Shown here in pieces: positions 43,423 through 50,952 of a stretch of 64,000 nt of DNA; the stretch's first letter is position 1, and every line of letters starts with the position of its first letter. The DNA comes from Candidatus Cottocaccamicrobium excrementipullorum (lineage in GTDB: Bacteria; Bacillota; Clostridia; Lachnospirales; Lachnospiraceae), in NCBI GenBank assembly GCA_018713255.1, contig DVFL01000005.1, forward strand, positions 62,001-126,000. Reading direction: 5' to 3'. The notes beneath the pieces are model-generated. The model was given only the letters and a program-made list of their open reading frames with translations, was not told the DNA's origin and searched no databases. A program made the position numbers and the translations under genes.

Positions 43423-44184
43423 CTATCTTTTGCTCTTATTCATCTTTGCCAATTCCATGTATTGATCACATACTTCATTTACTTCCCCGCAGGCTCTTAC
43501 TTTTCCTTTTTCCAGCCATATCGCGTGATCACACAGCTTTTTAACTTGCTCTACATTATGAGAAACAAAAAGAAGTGTTGTGCCTCCACTTAACATGTTG
43601 CTCATTCTGTCCATGCATTTCTGCTGAAAAAGGAAGTCGCCAACAGATAAAACCTCATCACAGATTAAGATATCCGGGTCTACCATAGTTGCCACAGAAA
43701 AGCCAAGCCTGGCTTTCATACCAGAAGAAAAATTTTTAATAGGCGTATCTAAAAAATCCCATAATTCAGCAAAATCTACTATCTCTGAGAAATGCTCGTC
43801 CATATATTTTTTGGAATGTCCCAGAACTGTTCCATTCAAATAGATGTTCTCTCTGGCAGTCAAATCCGGATCAAATCCAGCTCCTAATTCAATCAAAGGC
43901 GCAATTTCTCCATGTACTTTAATGCTGCCTTTATAGGGCTTTAAAATTCCGCTGATCGCTTTCAGCATAGTGGACTTTCCAGAACCATTCACCCCGATAA
44001 GTCCCCACGCCTCTCCTTTTTTCACCTTAAATGATACATCCTGAAGAGCAAAAAATTCCTGAAAAGTAAGCTGCTTTTTAATCAGCTTGATTACATATTC
44101 TTTTAAATTATCCACCTTTTCACTGGCCATGTTAAATCGGATGGTTACGTGATCAACTTCTACTGCATAATTTTCATTTGCCAT
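43423..44184 (-). CDS. ABC exporter ATP-binding subunit (TagH/Wzt core type)
   Basis: 253 residues: Walker A GVNGSGKST (64-72), signature FSSGM (152-156), Walker B ILICDE (172-177). The N-terminal extension before the core (DHVTIRFNMA...KLIKKQLTFQEFFAL) is typical of polysaccharide and teichoic-acid exporters. It lacks the C-terminal carbohydrate-binding domain of long Wzt proteins, so chain length is probably not read by this subunit. It pairs with the permease 13 bp upstream. Confidence 0.92.
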   Translation of the reverse strand: MANENYAVEVDHVTIRFNMASEKVDNLKEYVIKLIKKQLTFQEFFALQDVSFKVKKGEAWGLIGVNGSGKSTMLKAISGILKPYKGSIKVHGEIAPLIELGAGFDPDLTARENIYLNGTVLGHSKKYMDEHFSEIVDFAELWDFLDTPIKNFSSGMKARLGFSVATMVDPDILICDEVLSVGDFLFQQKCMDRMSNMLSGGTTLLFVSHNVEQVKKLCDHAIWLEKGKVRACGEVNEVCDQYMELAKMNKSKR

Positions 44185-44197
44185 CTATGCACCTCTA

Positions 44198-44986
44198 TCA
44201 AATATATAAAATAAATTTGTCCTGCTTCCGAATAAACACAAACAGTCCTACGCCAAACATAATAAAAGCAATCAGCCATCCGCCCCAGAAAATTCGCGGT
44301 CCGGGAATCTTCCCAATATAAACCAAATCTCTAAACTGGGCTACATAATAGTAAAGAGGATTGAATCCTTTAATGACAAACTGCACGCTCTCTGGAAGCC
44401 GCTCAATCGGATAAAAAATAGGAGTTAAATACATCCAGGCGGTAATAACTGCATTATAAATATACTGAATATCCCGGAAAAATACATTATATGCAGCCAA
44501 GAAAAATCCCAGACCGCAACAGAAAATATAAATCTGGATAATGACCAAGGGAAACAGCAAGAATGTCCATGTTACTCTTGCTCTAGTCGCTACAATTACA
44601 ATCAGCAGTGCACCGAAAGAAAATACCAGATCAACCATACAGCTAGTAACTTTTGCCAACGTAAAGATATACTTTGGAACATAGGTCTTTTTAATTAACG
44701 CAGCATTTCCCGTTACCGATCGCATGGCCTGCCTGGTAGAAGTAGAAGTAAATTCAAATAGCATACGTCCGGTAAACAAATATACCGGGAAATTTTCAAT
44801 ATTATTGCTGAACATCGTTGAAAACACAATCGTCATAATAATCATGACAAACAGCGGATTCAGCACACTCCATAGATACCCGAGAAAGCTTCTTCGATAT
44901 TTCAGCTTAATATCCCGAATTACCAGCTGATACAGCAGATCTTTATATTTCAGGAATAAATTCACGCGGATTTTCCATACATTCAT
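44198..44986 (-). CDS. ABC-2 type polysaccharide exporter permease (TagG/Wzm)
   Basis: 262 residues, six helices, with LVIRDIKLKYRRSFLGYLWSVL and LNPLFVMIIM at the start, the coupling helix motif of the family, and YYVAQFRDLVYIGKIP near the end. It moves a full-length lipid-linked polymer out of the cell. The presence of this pair separates the 39-49 kb locus from the Wzx/Wzy locus at 11-25 kb. AAGGAG precedes the ATG. Confidence 0.92.
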   Translation of the reverse strand: MNVWKIRVNLFLKYKDLLYQLVIRDIKLKYRRSFLGYLWSVLNPLFVMIIMTIVFSTMFSNNIENFPVYLFTGRMLFEFTSTSTRQAMRSVTGNAALIKKTYVPKYIFTLAKVTSCMVDLVFSFGALLIVIVATRARVTWTFLLFPLVIIQIYIFCCGLGFFLAAYNVFFRDIQYIYNAVITAWMYLTPIFYPIERLPESVQFVIKGFNPLYYYVAQFRDLVYIGKIPGPRIFWGGWLIAFIMFGVGLFVFIRKQDKFILYI

Positions 44987-45000
44987 ACTGTACTTTCTCC

Positions 45001-46053
45001 TTACTTTTGATATTTTTTCTTCACTAGTACACTGGCAAGCTTGTACGTCCCATATCCCGTAGCCCTAAGTAGCTTAACTGCCGAATTAATGTTGGCCCGG
45101 TAAATCTCCGGATACTGGTGTTTGAGTCTGAGATCAAACTCTCTCATCCTTCTTTTTACTTCTCCCGATTCCGGAGCGCTGAGCATCACCTTGTACTTTC
45201 CGGCAATAGCTCTTGCAATAATGCCCGCAATATACCCTTTCTTTTCAGCTGAACAGGGAATCTCCCTTCCCAACTTCTCGTAAAACCGAAGAAGCGATTC
45301 AATGACACGATTATAATCCCCTTCGTATTTCCGCATTTTTTCAATTCCTACGCTTTGTCCAGCGCTTCCTATTCGATAGTAATACACAAACCCCTCTGCG
45401 AAGCAGATGGTTTTTACATAGGGAATAGGGTAAGCAATATATTCCGTGTCTACATAATAGCATTTTTCATCCAGCTTAATCTGGTTTTCCTGGAGAATTT
45501 CCGTTTTTATGGTTAAATTATGCATTTTAATGTACAGCTGACTGGCAATCTCGTCAAATCGATAGACCGTCCCGTACTGAACGCCCTCAAAGGGGACAGC
45601 GATCTCCGCTTTAGTTTCATACATATTTTTGTTTGGCTCTCCGCGGTCAAAAGCCCATAGAAAACCAGAACTTACAATATCTGCAGCTTCGCCCTTTCCC
45701 GCAGCTTCTGCCTCCGCCTGCTGCTTTAGCATCTCCACCAGTCGGCAAAACGCCATCTGTTCTACCCAGTCATCTGCATCTACAACTTTAAAATATTTTC
45801 CTCTTGCTTCCTGAATCCCTAAATTAATTCCCGATCCATGCCCTCCGTTTTCCTTTGTCATCATCCGGCAGGATTCTGGGCAGCGCAGAACATATTCCCG
45901 GGCAATATCCGGTGTATGATCAGAAGAACCATCGTTAATCACCAGTATATCCAGATATGGCAAAATCTCTTCCATGAAAAGCGATTCCAAATTATCCCTC
46001 AGATACTTTTCAGCATTATAAGCAGGAACCACTACGGTCAACAGTTTTTCCAT
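45001..46053 (-). CDS. Glycosyltransferase family 2
   Basis: 350 residues: LLTVVVPAYNAEKYLRDNLES, INDGSSDHT, KENGGHGSGINLG and KVVDADDWV as the metal site. The VDADDW form and the later EYIAYPIPYVKT mark a clostridial/streptococcal group often beside TagGH-type exporters. It leads the ABC genes. The region between it and the phosphoglycosyl transferase (46054-46153) holds a GGCG/CGCC hairpin but no clear promoter. Confidence 0.87.
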   Translation of the reverse strand: MEKLLTVVVPAYNAEKYLRDNLESLFMEEILPYLDILVINDGSSDHTPDIAREYVLRCPESCRMMTKENGGHGSGINLGIQEARGKYFKVVDADDWVEQMAFCRLVEMLKQQAEAEAAGKGEAADIVSSGFLWAFDRGEPNKNMYETKAEIAVPFEGVQYGTVYRFDEIASQLYIKMHNLTIKTEILQENQIKLDEKCYYVDTEYIAYPIPYVKTICFAEGFVYYYRIGSAGQSVGIEKMRKYEGDYNRVIESLLRFYEKLGREIPCSAEKKGYIAGIIARAIAGKYKVMLSAPESGEVKRRMREFDLRLKHQYPEIYRANINSAVKLLRATGYGTYKLASVLVKKKYQK

Positions 46054-46153
46054 TCCCCTTTTCTACCTCTGTTTCTTCATTAAAATCATTGGCAGCCTGA
46101 GATTTTCATCTAAATTTCTCTTCCGGCTTAAATGCCGTCAGGCGCATGAACGC

Positions 46154-47533
46154 CTACTGTTTTTTTTTCTTTACAGGCTCTCTTGCCGGATCTAAAAACT
46201 CCTCACTTACTCCTTCGGTACTCTCTTTCATCAGCATGATTTTGGGTGTCATCAACATCAATTTAAAATCCAAAATCAGCGAATAATTCCGAATGTACGT
46301 TAAATCTAATTTCAGCTTATCATAAGCCGTTGTATTATATTTCCCGTAAATCTGTGCGTATCCTGTGAGACCGGCTTTCACCTTAAGCCGATAAGTAAAC
46401 TCAGGAATATGCTCCGTGATTATCTCCGCCAGCTCCGGCCGTTCCGGTCTGGGACCGACTAAAGACATTTCTCCCTTTAAAATGTTAATCAGCTGAGGCA
46501 GCTCGTCCAACCGAGTCCGTCTAAGAATATGCCCCACAGGAAGGATCCTATCATCTTTCTCCCCAGCCAAGCGAGGGCCGTCATACTTTTCTGCATCTTG
46601 AATCATTGTACGAAACTTATAAATCCAAAACACTTTTCCGCCCATTGTCAATCTTTCCTGCTTATAAAACACAGGTCCGCCATCTGTCATCTTAATTGCT
46701 GCCGCAAAAATCAGGAAAAGAGGGCTGGAAATAAGCAGCCCAAGGGCAGAAAATACAATATCCACCAGACGTTTTACCACTCTCTGCTCAATTTGAAGAC
46801 TGTCATTTCGTGATAAATACAGAGGAGAGTCAAAGATATTTAATTCCACTGAAGATCTGAGAAGAATATCAGAGATTTTCGGCACCGTATAGGTCCGTAT
46901 CCCTTCACCAAAGCTCATCTTCATCAACTGATTCCGTTCATGGGCAGGAATATCACCGATAATCATTGCATCATAATTCTTCATTACCTGCATAATTTTC
47001 TCAATTCCGCAAGAAATCGAAATTGCCCCCGCCAGAATATACTTATCATCCCTGGAATTAATCTTATCCATCAGATGAAAATCCGGGCGTTTTCCATAAA
47101 CCAGAAGCAGCTTTTTCTTGGGAAAAATCCGGCCGTATATGGTCTGAAAAACAAGCGCCCAGATCACAATGACCCCTGCGTCCGCTAGAGTCATCGTCAG
47201 CATCACTGCTGGATTGTGGAACTTTTTATCCAGCAGTGCAATCTGAAAGTATGTAATTATGTTCACAATGGTTACCGACAAAATCTGAGAATAAATCAAA
47301 TTCCCTTTCTTTAAATAGCTGATCTTAAATCCGCCGTACATGCGCATAAAAAACATCAGCAAAACGCCGTAAAGCGCCGCCATCAGCCAGTTTCCCTTTC
47401 GGAAAAAGGGGCGTTCTACAATGCTGGTGTTATAATACATCCAAACATAGTAATAGATCAGCACCAATACTGCAATAATTACAAAGGATGAAAAAAATTT
47501 AATTAACCGTTTAAATTGCCCATAATCTTTCAA
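46154..47533 (-). CDS. Polyprenyl phosphoglycosyl transferase (WcaJ type)
   Basis: 459 residues from a TTG at 47533. A GTG at 47569 would give twelve more residues, but it falls upstream of the expected transcript start of the promoter at 47570-47598, while AAAGGAAG precedes the TTG. Four or five N-terminal helices, a CoA-binding-like middle domain (YGKRPDFHLM), then the catalytic part: KRLVDIVFSALGL, YKFRTM and RRTRLDELPQLINILKGEMS. It starts the lipid-linked chain for the ABC-type polymer, usually with glucose or galactose phosphate. Confidence 0.88.
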   Translation of the reverse strand: MKDYGQFKRLIKFFSSFVIIAVLVLIYYYVWMYYNTSIVERPFFRKGNWLMAALYGVLLMFFMRMYGGFKISYLKKGNLIYSQILSVTIVNIITYFQIALLDKKFHNPAVMLTMTLADAGVIVIWALVFQTIYGRIFPKKKLLLVYGKRPDFHLMDKINSRDDKYILAGAISISCGIEKIMQVMKNYDAMIIGDIPAHERNQLMKMSFGEGIRTYTVPKISDILLRSSVELNIFDSPLYLSRNDSLQIEQRVVKRLVDIVFSALGLLISSPLFLIFAAAIKMTDGGPVFYKQERLTMGGKVFWIYKFRTMIQDAEKYDGPRLAGEKDDRILPVGHILRRTRLDELPQLINILKGEMSLVGPRPERPELAEIITEHIPEFTYRLKVKAGLTGYAQIYGKYNTTAYDKLKLDLTYIRNYSLILDFKLMLMTPKIMLMKESTEGVSEEFLDPAREPVKKKKQ

Positions 47534-47569
47534 AACAAATCTTCCTTTTTCTCTGCTTAAGTCCTGCAC

Positions 47570-47598
47570 AGTATATCATTATTCCCCCTGTAATGCAA
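47570..47598 (-). promoter_or_regulatory. Sigma-A promoter of the phosphoglycosyl transferase
   Basis: Minus strand TTGCAT, 17 bp, TATACT. The ten bases AAGATTGCAT around its -35 recur at the promoter 49437-49465. The expected transcript start is near 47563, below the GTG at 47569. Confidence 0.8.
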
Positions 47599-47699
47599 TC
47601 TTCTCACTGGTCTTTTCAATGGAAGGACTGCCAAAAGGAACGTTTTATTCCTTAAATTTCACAAGACTTCCAGCCTTCTCCCCCGACGCTTCAACGTCT

Positions 47700-49343
47700 C
47701 TATCTTATCTTTGCCTTTTTTGCACACCCAGCAACTCCCACTGACAAAAGCATCCACATGATCGGTGTGGCAATCGGGAGATTGATGGTAACGGTCGCCT
47801 GAAGCAGATAACATCCCACGCCCAAAGCGATGGCCATTCCCCACATTTTGTCCTCGCTCTTTTTAAGAATGCGGCGAATTGCAGTAATGAGAAATCCTGC
47901 ATAAGCCGCCAAACCTATAGGTCCTATGGTCACCAGATACTGCAAATATTCATTGTGGGCGCTGTCAAATACCTGTCCGCAGATAGCATTGGTTTCCGCC
48001 CGATATCCAATGGTAAGCAGACCGAAGGTATCCAGGCCGTACCCCCAGATCTTATGCAGCAAAGGCTGCTCACGGTAGGCTTCCATGGTAATTCTCCAGG
48101 CTAATCCTCGATGGGTGCCCCATGCGTCAGAAAACTTCAAGTAATAGGCCAGACTGCCATACCGGCTGCTGTTTCCGCCCCAGTTGGCATCATATATCAC
48201 AAATAAGCCGGCACACACACACAGAATCAAAAAAACTCCCCAGGCAGCCGCAAATTTCCTGCCGTATTCTCCCCGGTCTTTATTCTTTTCTAAGGCAGCT
48301 TTTCCTCTTCGAAGGTCTAAAGCCCATAAAGCCACTACTACAGCCCAGCAAATCAGCGCTGCCGCCCAAAGTCCAGGAAGACTTACCAGCAGCCTACATG
48401 CTCCTTCCAGCCTGACTCCTGTACTTCCCTTGGCCTGATTAAGCCAAGCCACCGCCTGGGCAGAAGAAAAGAAAACGGCCAGGGCAAGCAGGTATCCCGT
48501 CACGCCTCGGCGGTTCTGGAACGCCGTCAGAGGAAGAAGGGCAAATACAAGCCCTACCGCTAACAGGGCATTATCGCTGTTGCACATTATCAGCGCCATA
48601 GAGGTAATGGCAAAAGCTGCAGTATACAGCGCTCCCTTCCAAAAAGATTTCTCCTTAACCAGAAGTACTCCAAGACAGCCGAAAACCATTCCCACATAGG
48701 TGGCGTAAGTATTAATATTTCCAAACGTTGAAGTGAAGCTGAATCGGTCTGAACCTTCGATTTCTTCCTTAAACCGCAGAATATCCAGGTCAAAAAAGTC
48801 TGTAATGCCAAATAAAAGGGGAAGCATGGCTGCTGCCAGAAAGACATTCATATGCCACTTTTTGAATCGGTACAGATGGCTGACCAGCAAAAAGCTGATG
48901 CCATAGATCAGATGAAGAAAAAGCCCTGTAAAACGCCCTTCATTGCCCCAGAAGGACTCATAAACATAATCTGACTGCAGGGTAGAAATAACACCGACCA
49001 GCAAAAACGCCAGCAAAAACCAATCTGTCACCAATACATGATTTTTTATCTCTTTCCAGGAAAAACCTGACAAAAAAGTTTTCGTATAATAAAATTGATA
49101 CTCCACCCGGTCAATTACCAAAAAGACCAGCGTAGCCAACGCAACCACGCCAAATAAGCCAAGCATGACCATATAATAAAACACATACTTGGCTTCCAAA
49201 ATATCATAATAATAGTCTCGATAATACAAGGGGAACAATGCCAGCACAATCAGCACTCCTATGCTGAGAATTCTGCTGTATATTTTCACGCACACTTCCG
49301 AAAATTCATCCGCCGGCCGTTCTTTCCGCTCCATTTCCGCCAT
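47700..49343 (-). CDS. O-antigen ligase-like membrane protein (Wzy/WaaL family)
   Basis: 547 residues with about 12 helices. The large outer loop holds RGLAWRITMEAYREQPLLHKIWGYG and SAHNEYLQYLVTIG, the Wzy_C/O-antigen-ligase signature (Arg and His pair). In an ABC-type locus a polymerase is not required, so it may join the finished chain to a wall acceptor, or add a second polymer. GGAGGAG precedes the ATG. It has its own promoter, apart from the next gene. Confidence 0.84.
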   Translation of the reverse strand: MAEMERKERPADEFSEVCVKIYSRILSIGVLIVLALFPLYYRDYYYDILEAKYVFYYMVMLGLFGVVALATLVFLVIDRVEYQFYYTKTFLSGFSWKEIKNHVLVTDWFLLAFLLVGVISTLQSDYVYESFWGNEGRFTGLFLHLIYGISFLLVSHLYRFKKWHMNVFLAAAMLPLLFGITDFFDLDILRFKEEIEGSDRFSFTSTFGNINTYATYVGMVFGCLGVLLVKEKSFWKGALYTAAFAITSMALIMCNSDNALLAVGLVFALLPLTAFQNRRGVTGYLLALAVFFSSAQAVAWLNQAKGSTGVRLEGACRLLVSLPGLWAAALICWAVVVALWALDLRRGKAALEKNKDRGEYGRKFAAAWGVFLILCVCAGLFVIYDANWGGNSSRYGSLAYYLKFSDAWGTHRGLAWRITMEAYREQPLLHKIWGYGLDTFGLLTIGYRAETNAICGQVFDSAHNEYLQYLVTIGPIGLAAYAGFLITAIRRILKKSEDKMWGMAIALGVGCYLLQATVTINLPIATPIMWMLLSVGVAGCAKKAKIR

Positions 49344-49436
49344 TGTTCTTTCTCCTCCGGTAACATTCTCTTCGTAAAGCTTTTGTTCTTGCCTGCTCTC
49401 CTGGCTTTACAGCCGGACAGCGTTTCATATTTTTAA

Positions 49437-49465
49437 AGTATACCATTTTCTTAAGAAATATGCAA
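49437..49465 (-). promoter_or_regulatory. Sigma-A promoter of the ligase-like gene
   Basis: Minus strand TTGCAT, 17 bp, TATACT, identical hexamers to the promoter at 47570-47598. The leader is about 87 bases. Confidence 0.8.
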
Positions 49466-49502
49466 TCTTGGCGACTTTGGAACCAATTAACTTCCCTTTA
49501 AA

Positions 49503-49660
49503 ATTCTATTAGAAAATCCTTAATTTTTAATGATATTTCTGCCATGCTGAACGAAAACGGCAAAATCAAAAAATCCGGCACAACCACCGATATCAACGAT
49601 CAGAAGGTAAAAGTAAACAACTACATTGTTGACCTTAGTTCCATCGAAGAAGATGACTAA
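49503..49660 (+). pseudogene. 3' remnant of a surface-protein gene
   Basis: The plus frame reads NDISAMLNENGKIKKSG and on to NNYIVDLSSIEEDD before TAA at 49658. It has protein-like composition, but no ribosome site lies before the only ATG (49545) and the frame has no proper N-terminus. The ENGKIKKSG turn resembles the last module of choline-binding repeat proteins such as the one ending at 7240. The rest of that gene is absent; the capsule locus joins just upstream of it. Confidence 0.5.
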
Positions 49661-49748
49661 TCCCCCTCTGGACGCAACATTCTGATTGCCAATCATCACC
49701 ACCCGTCTAACGGGTGGTTTGCTCTGCGGCTATAAGCCTTTGTTACCG

Positions 49749-49857
49749 GCCAGCGCCTAAAGACGCTGGCTTTCACTCTACGTTCAAGCCACTACGCCCT
49801 TGACTCGTCGCCGCCCTTCAAAGGGCGTTCGTACTACCGGCTACCCCTTGAAGGGGT
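49749..49857. repeat. Three hairpins behind tnpA
   Basis: GCCAGCG/CGCTGGC (49749-49770), GCCCTT/AAGGGC (49813-49826) and ACCCCTT/AAGGGGT (49843-49857). Structured ends like this are usual in IS200 and can shield tnpA from outside transcription or keep its expression low. The third overlaps the tnpA stop. Confidence 0.6.
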
Positions 49858-50296
49858 CCTCGTACTCCTTCACACTCAATTTATCCTGCATGATATCGTA
49901 CTTCTCCTGATCTTGGATGTATTTTTTTATGGTTGCCTCATTAAGTCCTACTGTGCTTACATAATACCCTTCTGACCAAAAATGTCTGTTCCCAAATTTA
50001 TACTTCAGGTTTGCGTGTTTATCGAAAATCATCAGTGCACTTTTCCCCTTTAGGTATCCCATAAACTGTGACACGCTGATCTTCGGCGGTATGCTTACTA
50101 ACATATGGATGTGATCCGGCATAAGATGGCCTTCTATAATCTCTACTCCTTTGTATGCACAGAGCTGTTTCAAAATATCTCTTATACTTTCTTTGTATTG
50201 ATTATAAATTACTTTTCGTCTATACTTAGGAGTGAAGACGATATGGTACTTACACATCCACTTTGTATGTGCTAAATCGTTGGTCTTATTGGCCAT
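49841..50296 (-). CDS. tnpA: IS200-family transposase TnpA
   Basis: 151 residues of the HUH Y1 transposase family: the metal-binding H62-I-H64 in LMPDHIHMLV and the nucleophile Tyr126 in ATIKKYIQDQE. Opening LAHTKWMCKYHIVFTPKYRR is diagnostic. It cuts and joins single-stranded DNA at the hairpin ends. ATG at 50296 follows AAGGTG; a GTG nine bases before is an alternative. All catalytic residues are intact. Confidence 0.95.
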   Translation of the reverse strand: MANKTNDLAHTKWMCKYHIVFTPKYRRKVIYNQYKESIRDILKQLCAYKGVEIIEGHLMPDHIHMLVSIPPKISVSQFMGYLKGKSALMIFDKHANLKYKFGNRHFWSEGYYVSTVGLNEATIKKYIQDQEKYDIMQDKLSVKEYEDPFKG

Positions 50297-50411
50297 TTCA
50301 ATCACCTTTCCTTTCTATAGTAGTGGCTTGGACACCTCTATTATACATCGGAAAGGTGATTGTGCTATAAGCACTTACCCACCACCCGCATAGCAGGTGG
50401 TTTTATGTTTC

Positions 50412-50452
50412 GGGCATTTCCATTTTTCGGAACACGAAAAACTCCAATGCCC
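50412..50452. repeat. Nested inverted repeats
   Basis: An outer stem GGGCATT/AATGCCC encloses an inner stem TTTTTCG/CGAAAAA with a five-base loop (GAACA), separated by four-base bulges. It lies just past the IS right end. It could be a remnant terminator of a lost gene or part of the insertion site. Confidence 0.5.
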
Positions 50453-50469
50453 TCAACAGGCTAAAGCCC

Positions 50470-50508
50470 ATAAAATAAAAAAACAGCGGAAAGAAAATTT
50501 TCCGCTGT
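50470..50508 (-). terminator. Terminator of the tRNA operon
   Basis: On the minus strand a 10-bp stem ACAGCGGAAA with its complement is followed by T7-A-T4, 12 bases after tRNA-Lys. Confidence 0.9.
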
Positions 50509-50519
50509 CTTGTCCAAAG

Positions 50520-50592
50520 TGAGCGTGCGGGGATTCGAACCCCGGACAACTTGATTAAAAGTCAAGTGCTCTACCGCCTGAGCTACACGCCC
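50520..50592 (-). tRNA. tRNA-Lys (anticodon TTT)
   Basis: 73 bases including the discriminator A. Acceptor GGGCGTG with CACGCTC (one G-T pair), anticodon loop CTTTTAA, T arm CGGGG-TTCGAAT-CCCCG. CCA is not encoded. Last of three tRNAs read from the promoter at 50895. Confidence 0.95.
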
Positions 50593-50634
50593 TTATCAAT
50601 AAAATATTTTACATAAGATTTTTACATAAAAAAA

Positions 50635-50708
<74 letters not shown>

Positions 50709-50774
50709 ACATTCATATTAAATTATATTCTTTCAACAACACTATTATACATCATATTGAAGAAAGAATCAAGT

Positions 50775-50855
50775 GGATGGAGGTGGATTCGAACCACCGA
50801 AGCAATTTGCAGCAGATTTACAGTCTGTCCCCTTTGGCCACTCGGGAACCCATCC
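50775..50855 (-). tRNA. tRNA-Tyr (anticodon GTA)
   Basis: 81 bases with a long variable arm, anticodon loop CTGTAAA, acceptor GGATGGG with TCCATCC. First tRNA of the operon; its 5' end is five bases after a leader hairpin. Confidence 0.95.
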
Positions 50856-50859
50856 ATAG

Positions 50860-50881
50860 GAAAACGAATTACTTCGTTTTC
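50860..50881 (-). repeat. Leader hairpin before tRNA-Tyr
   Basis: Perfect 9-bp stem GAAAACGAA/TTCGTTTTC with a four-base loop, within the short leader between promoter and tRNA-Tyr. It may guide 5' processing. Confidence 0.6.
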
Positions 50882-50894
50882 ACTGACGGATATA

Positions 50895-50923
50895 ATTATA
50901 TAAGATCATGACAAAAAAAGCAA
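50895..50923 (-). promoter_or_regulatory. Sigma-A promoter of the tRNA operon
   Basis: Minus strand TTGCTT, 17 bp, TATAAT, 40 bp before tRNA-Tyr. It abuts the end of the GH13 gene (stop at 50953). Confidence 0.8.
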
Positions 50924-50952
50924 GCCTTTTTTTATTTTTCTTTATAACTACA

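Larger units (their letters stand above)
49698..50401. mobile_element. IS200-type insertion element
   Basis: The end hairpins are ACCACCCG/CGGGTGGT (49698-49718) and ACCACC/GGTGGT (50381-50401), with a GTGC/GCAC hairpin just inside the right end (50362-50374). Between them lies a single tnpA and no tnpB or accessory gene, the IS200 plan. True ends probably extend some bases past the hairpins. It sits between the polysaccharide locus and the tRNA genes. Confidence 0.82.

Noticed and set aside
49520-49702. 60-residue minus frame next to the IS200
   Set aside because: It is antisense to the remnant, hydrophobic by composition, and its start lies next to the IS hairpin without a ribosome site.
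49698-50401. IS605-type element with TnpB/omega-RNA
   Set aside because: No TnpB-like gene or remnant was seen on either side of tnpA, so there is only an IS200-type element.
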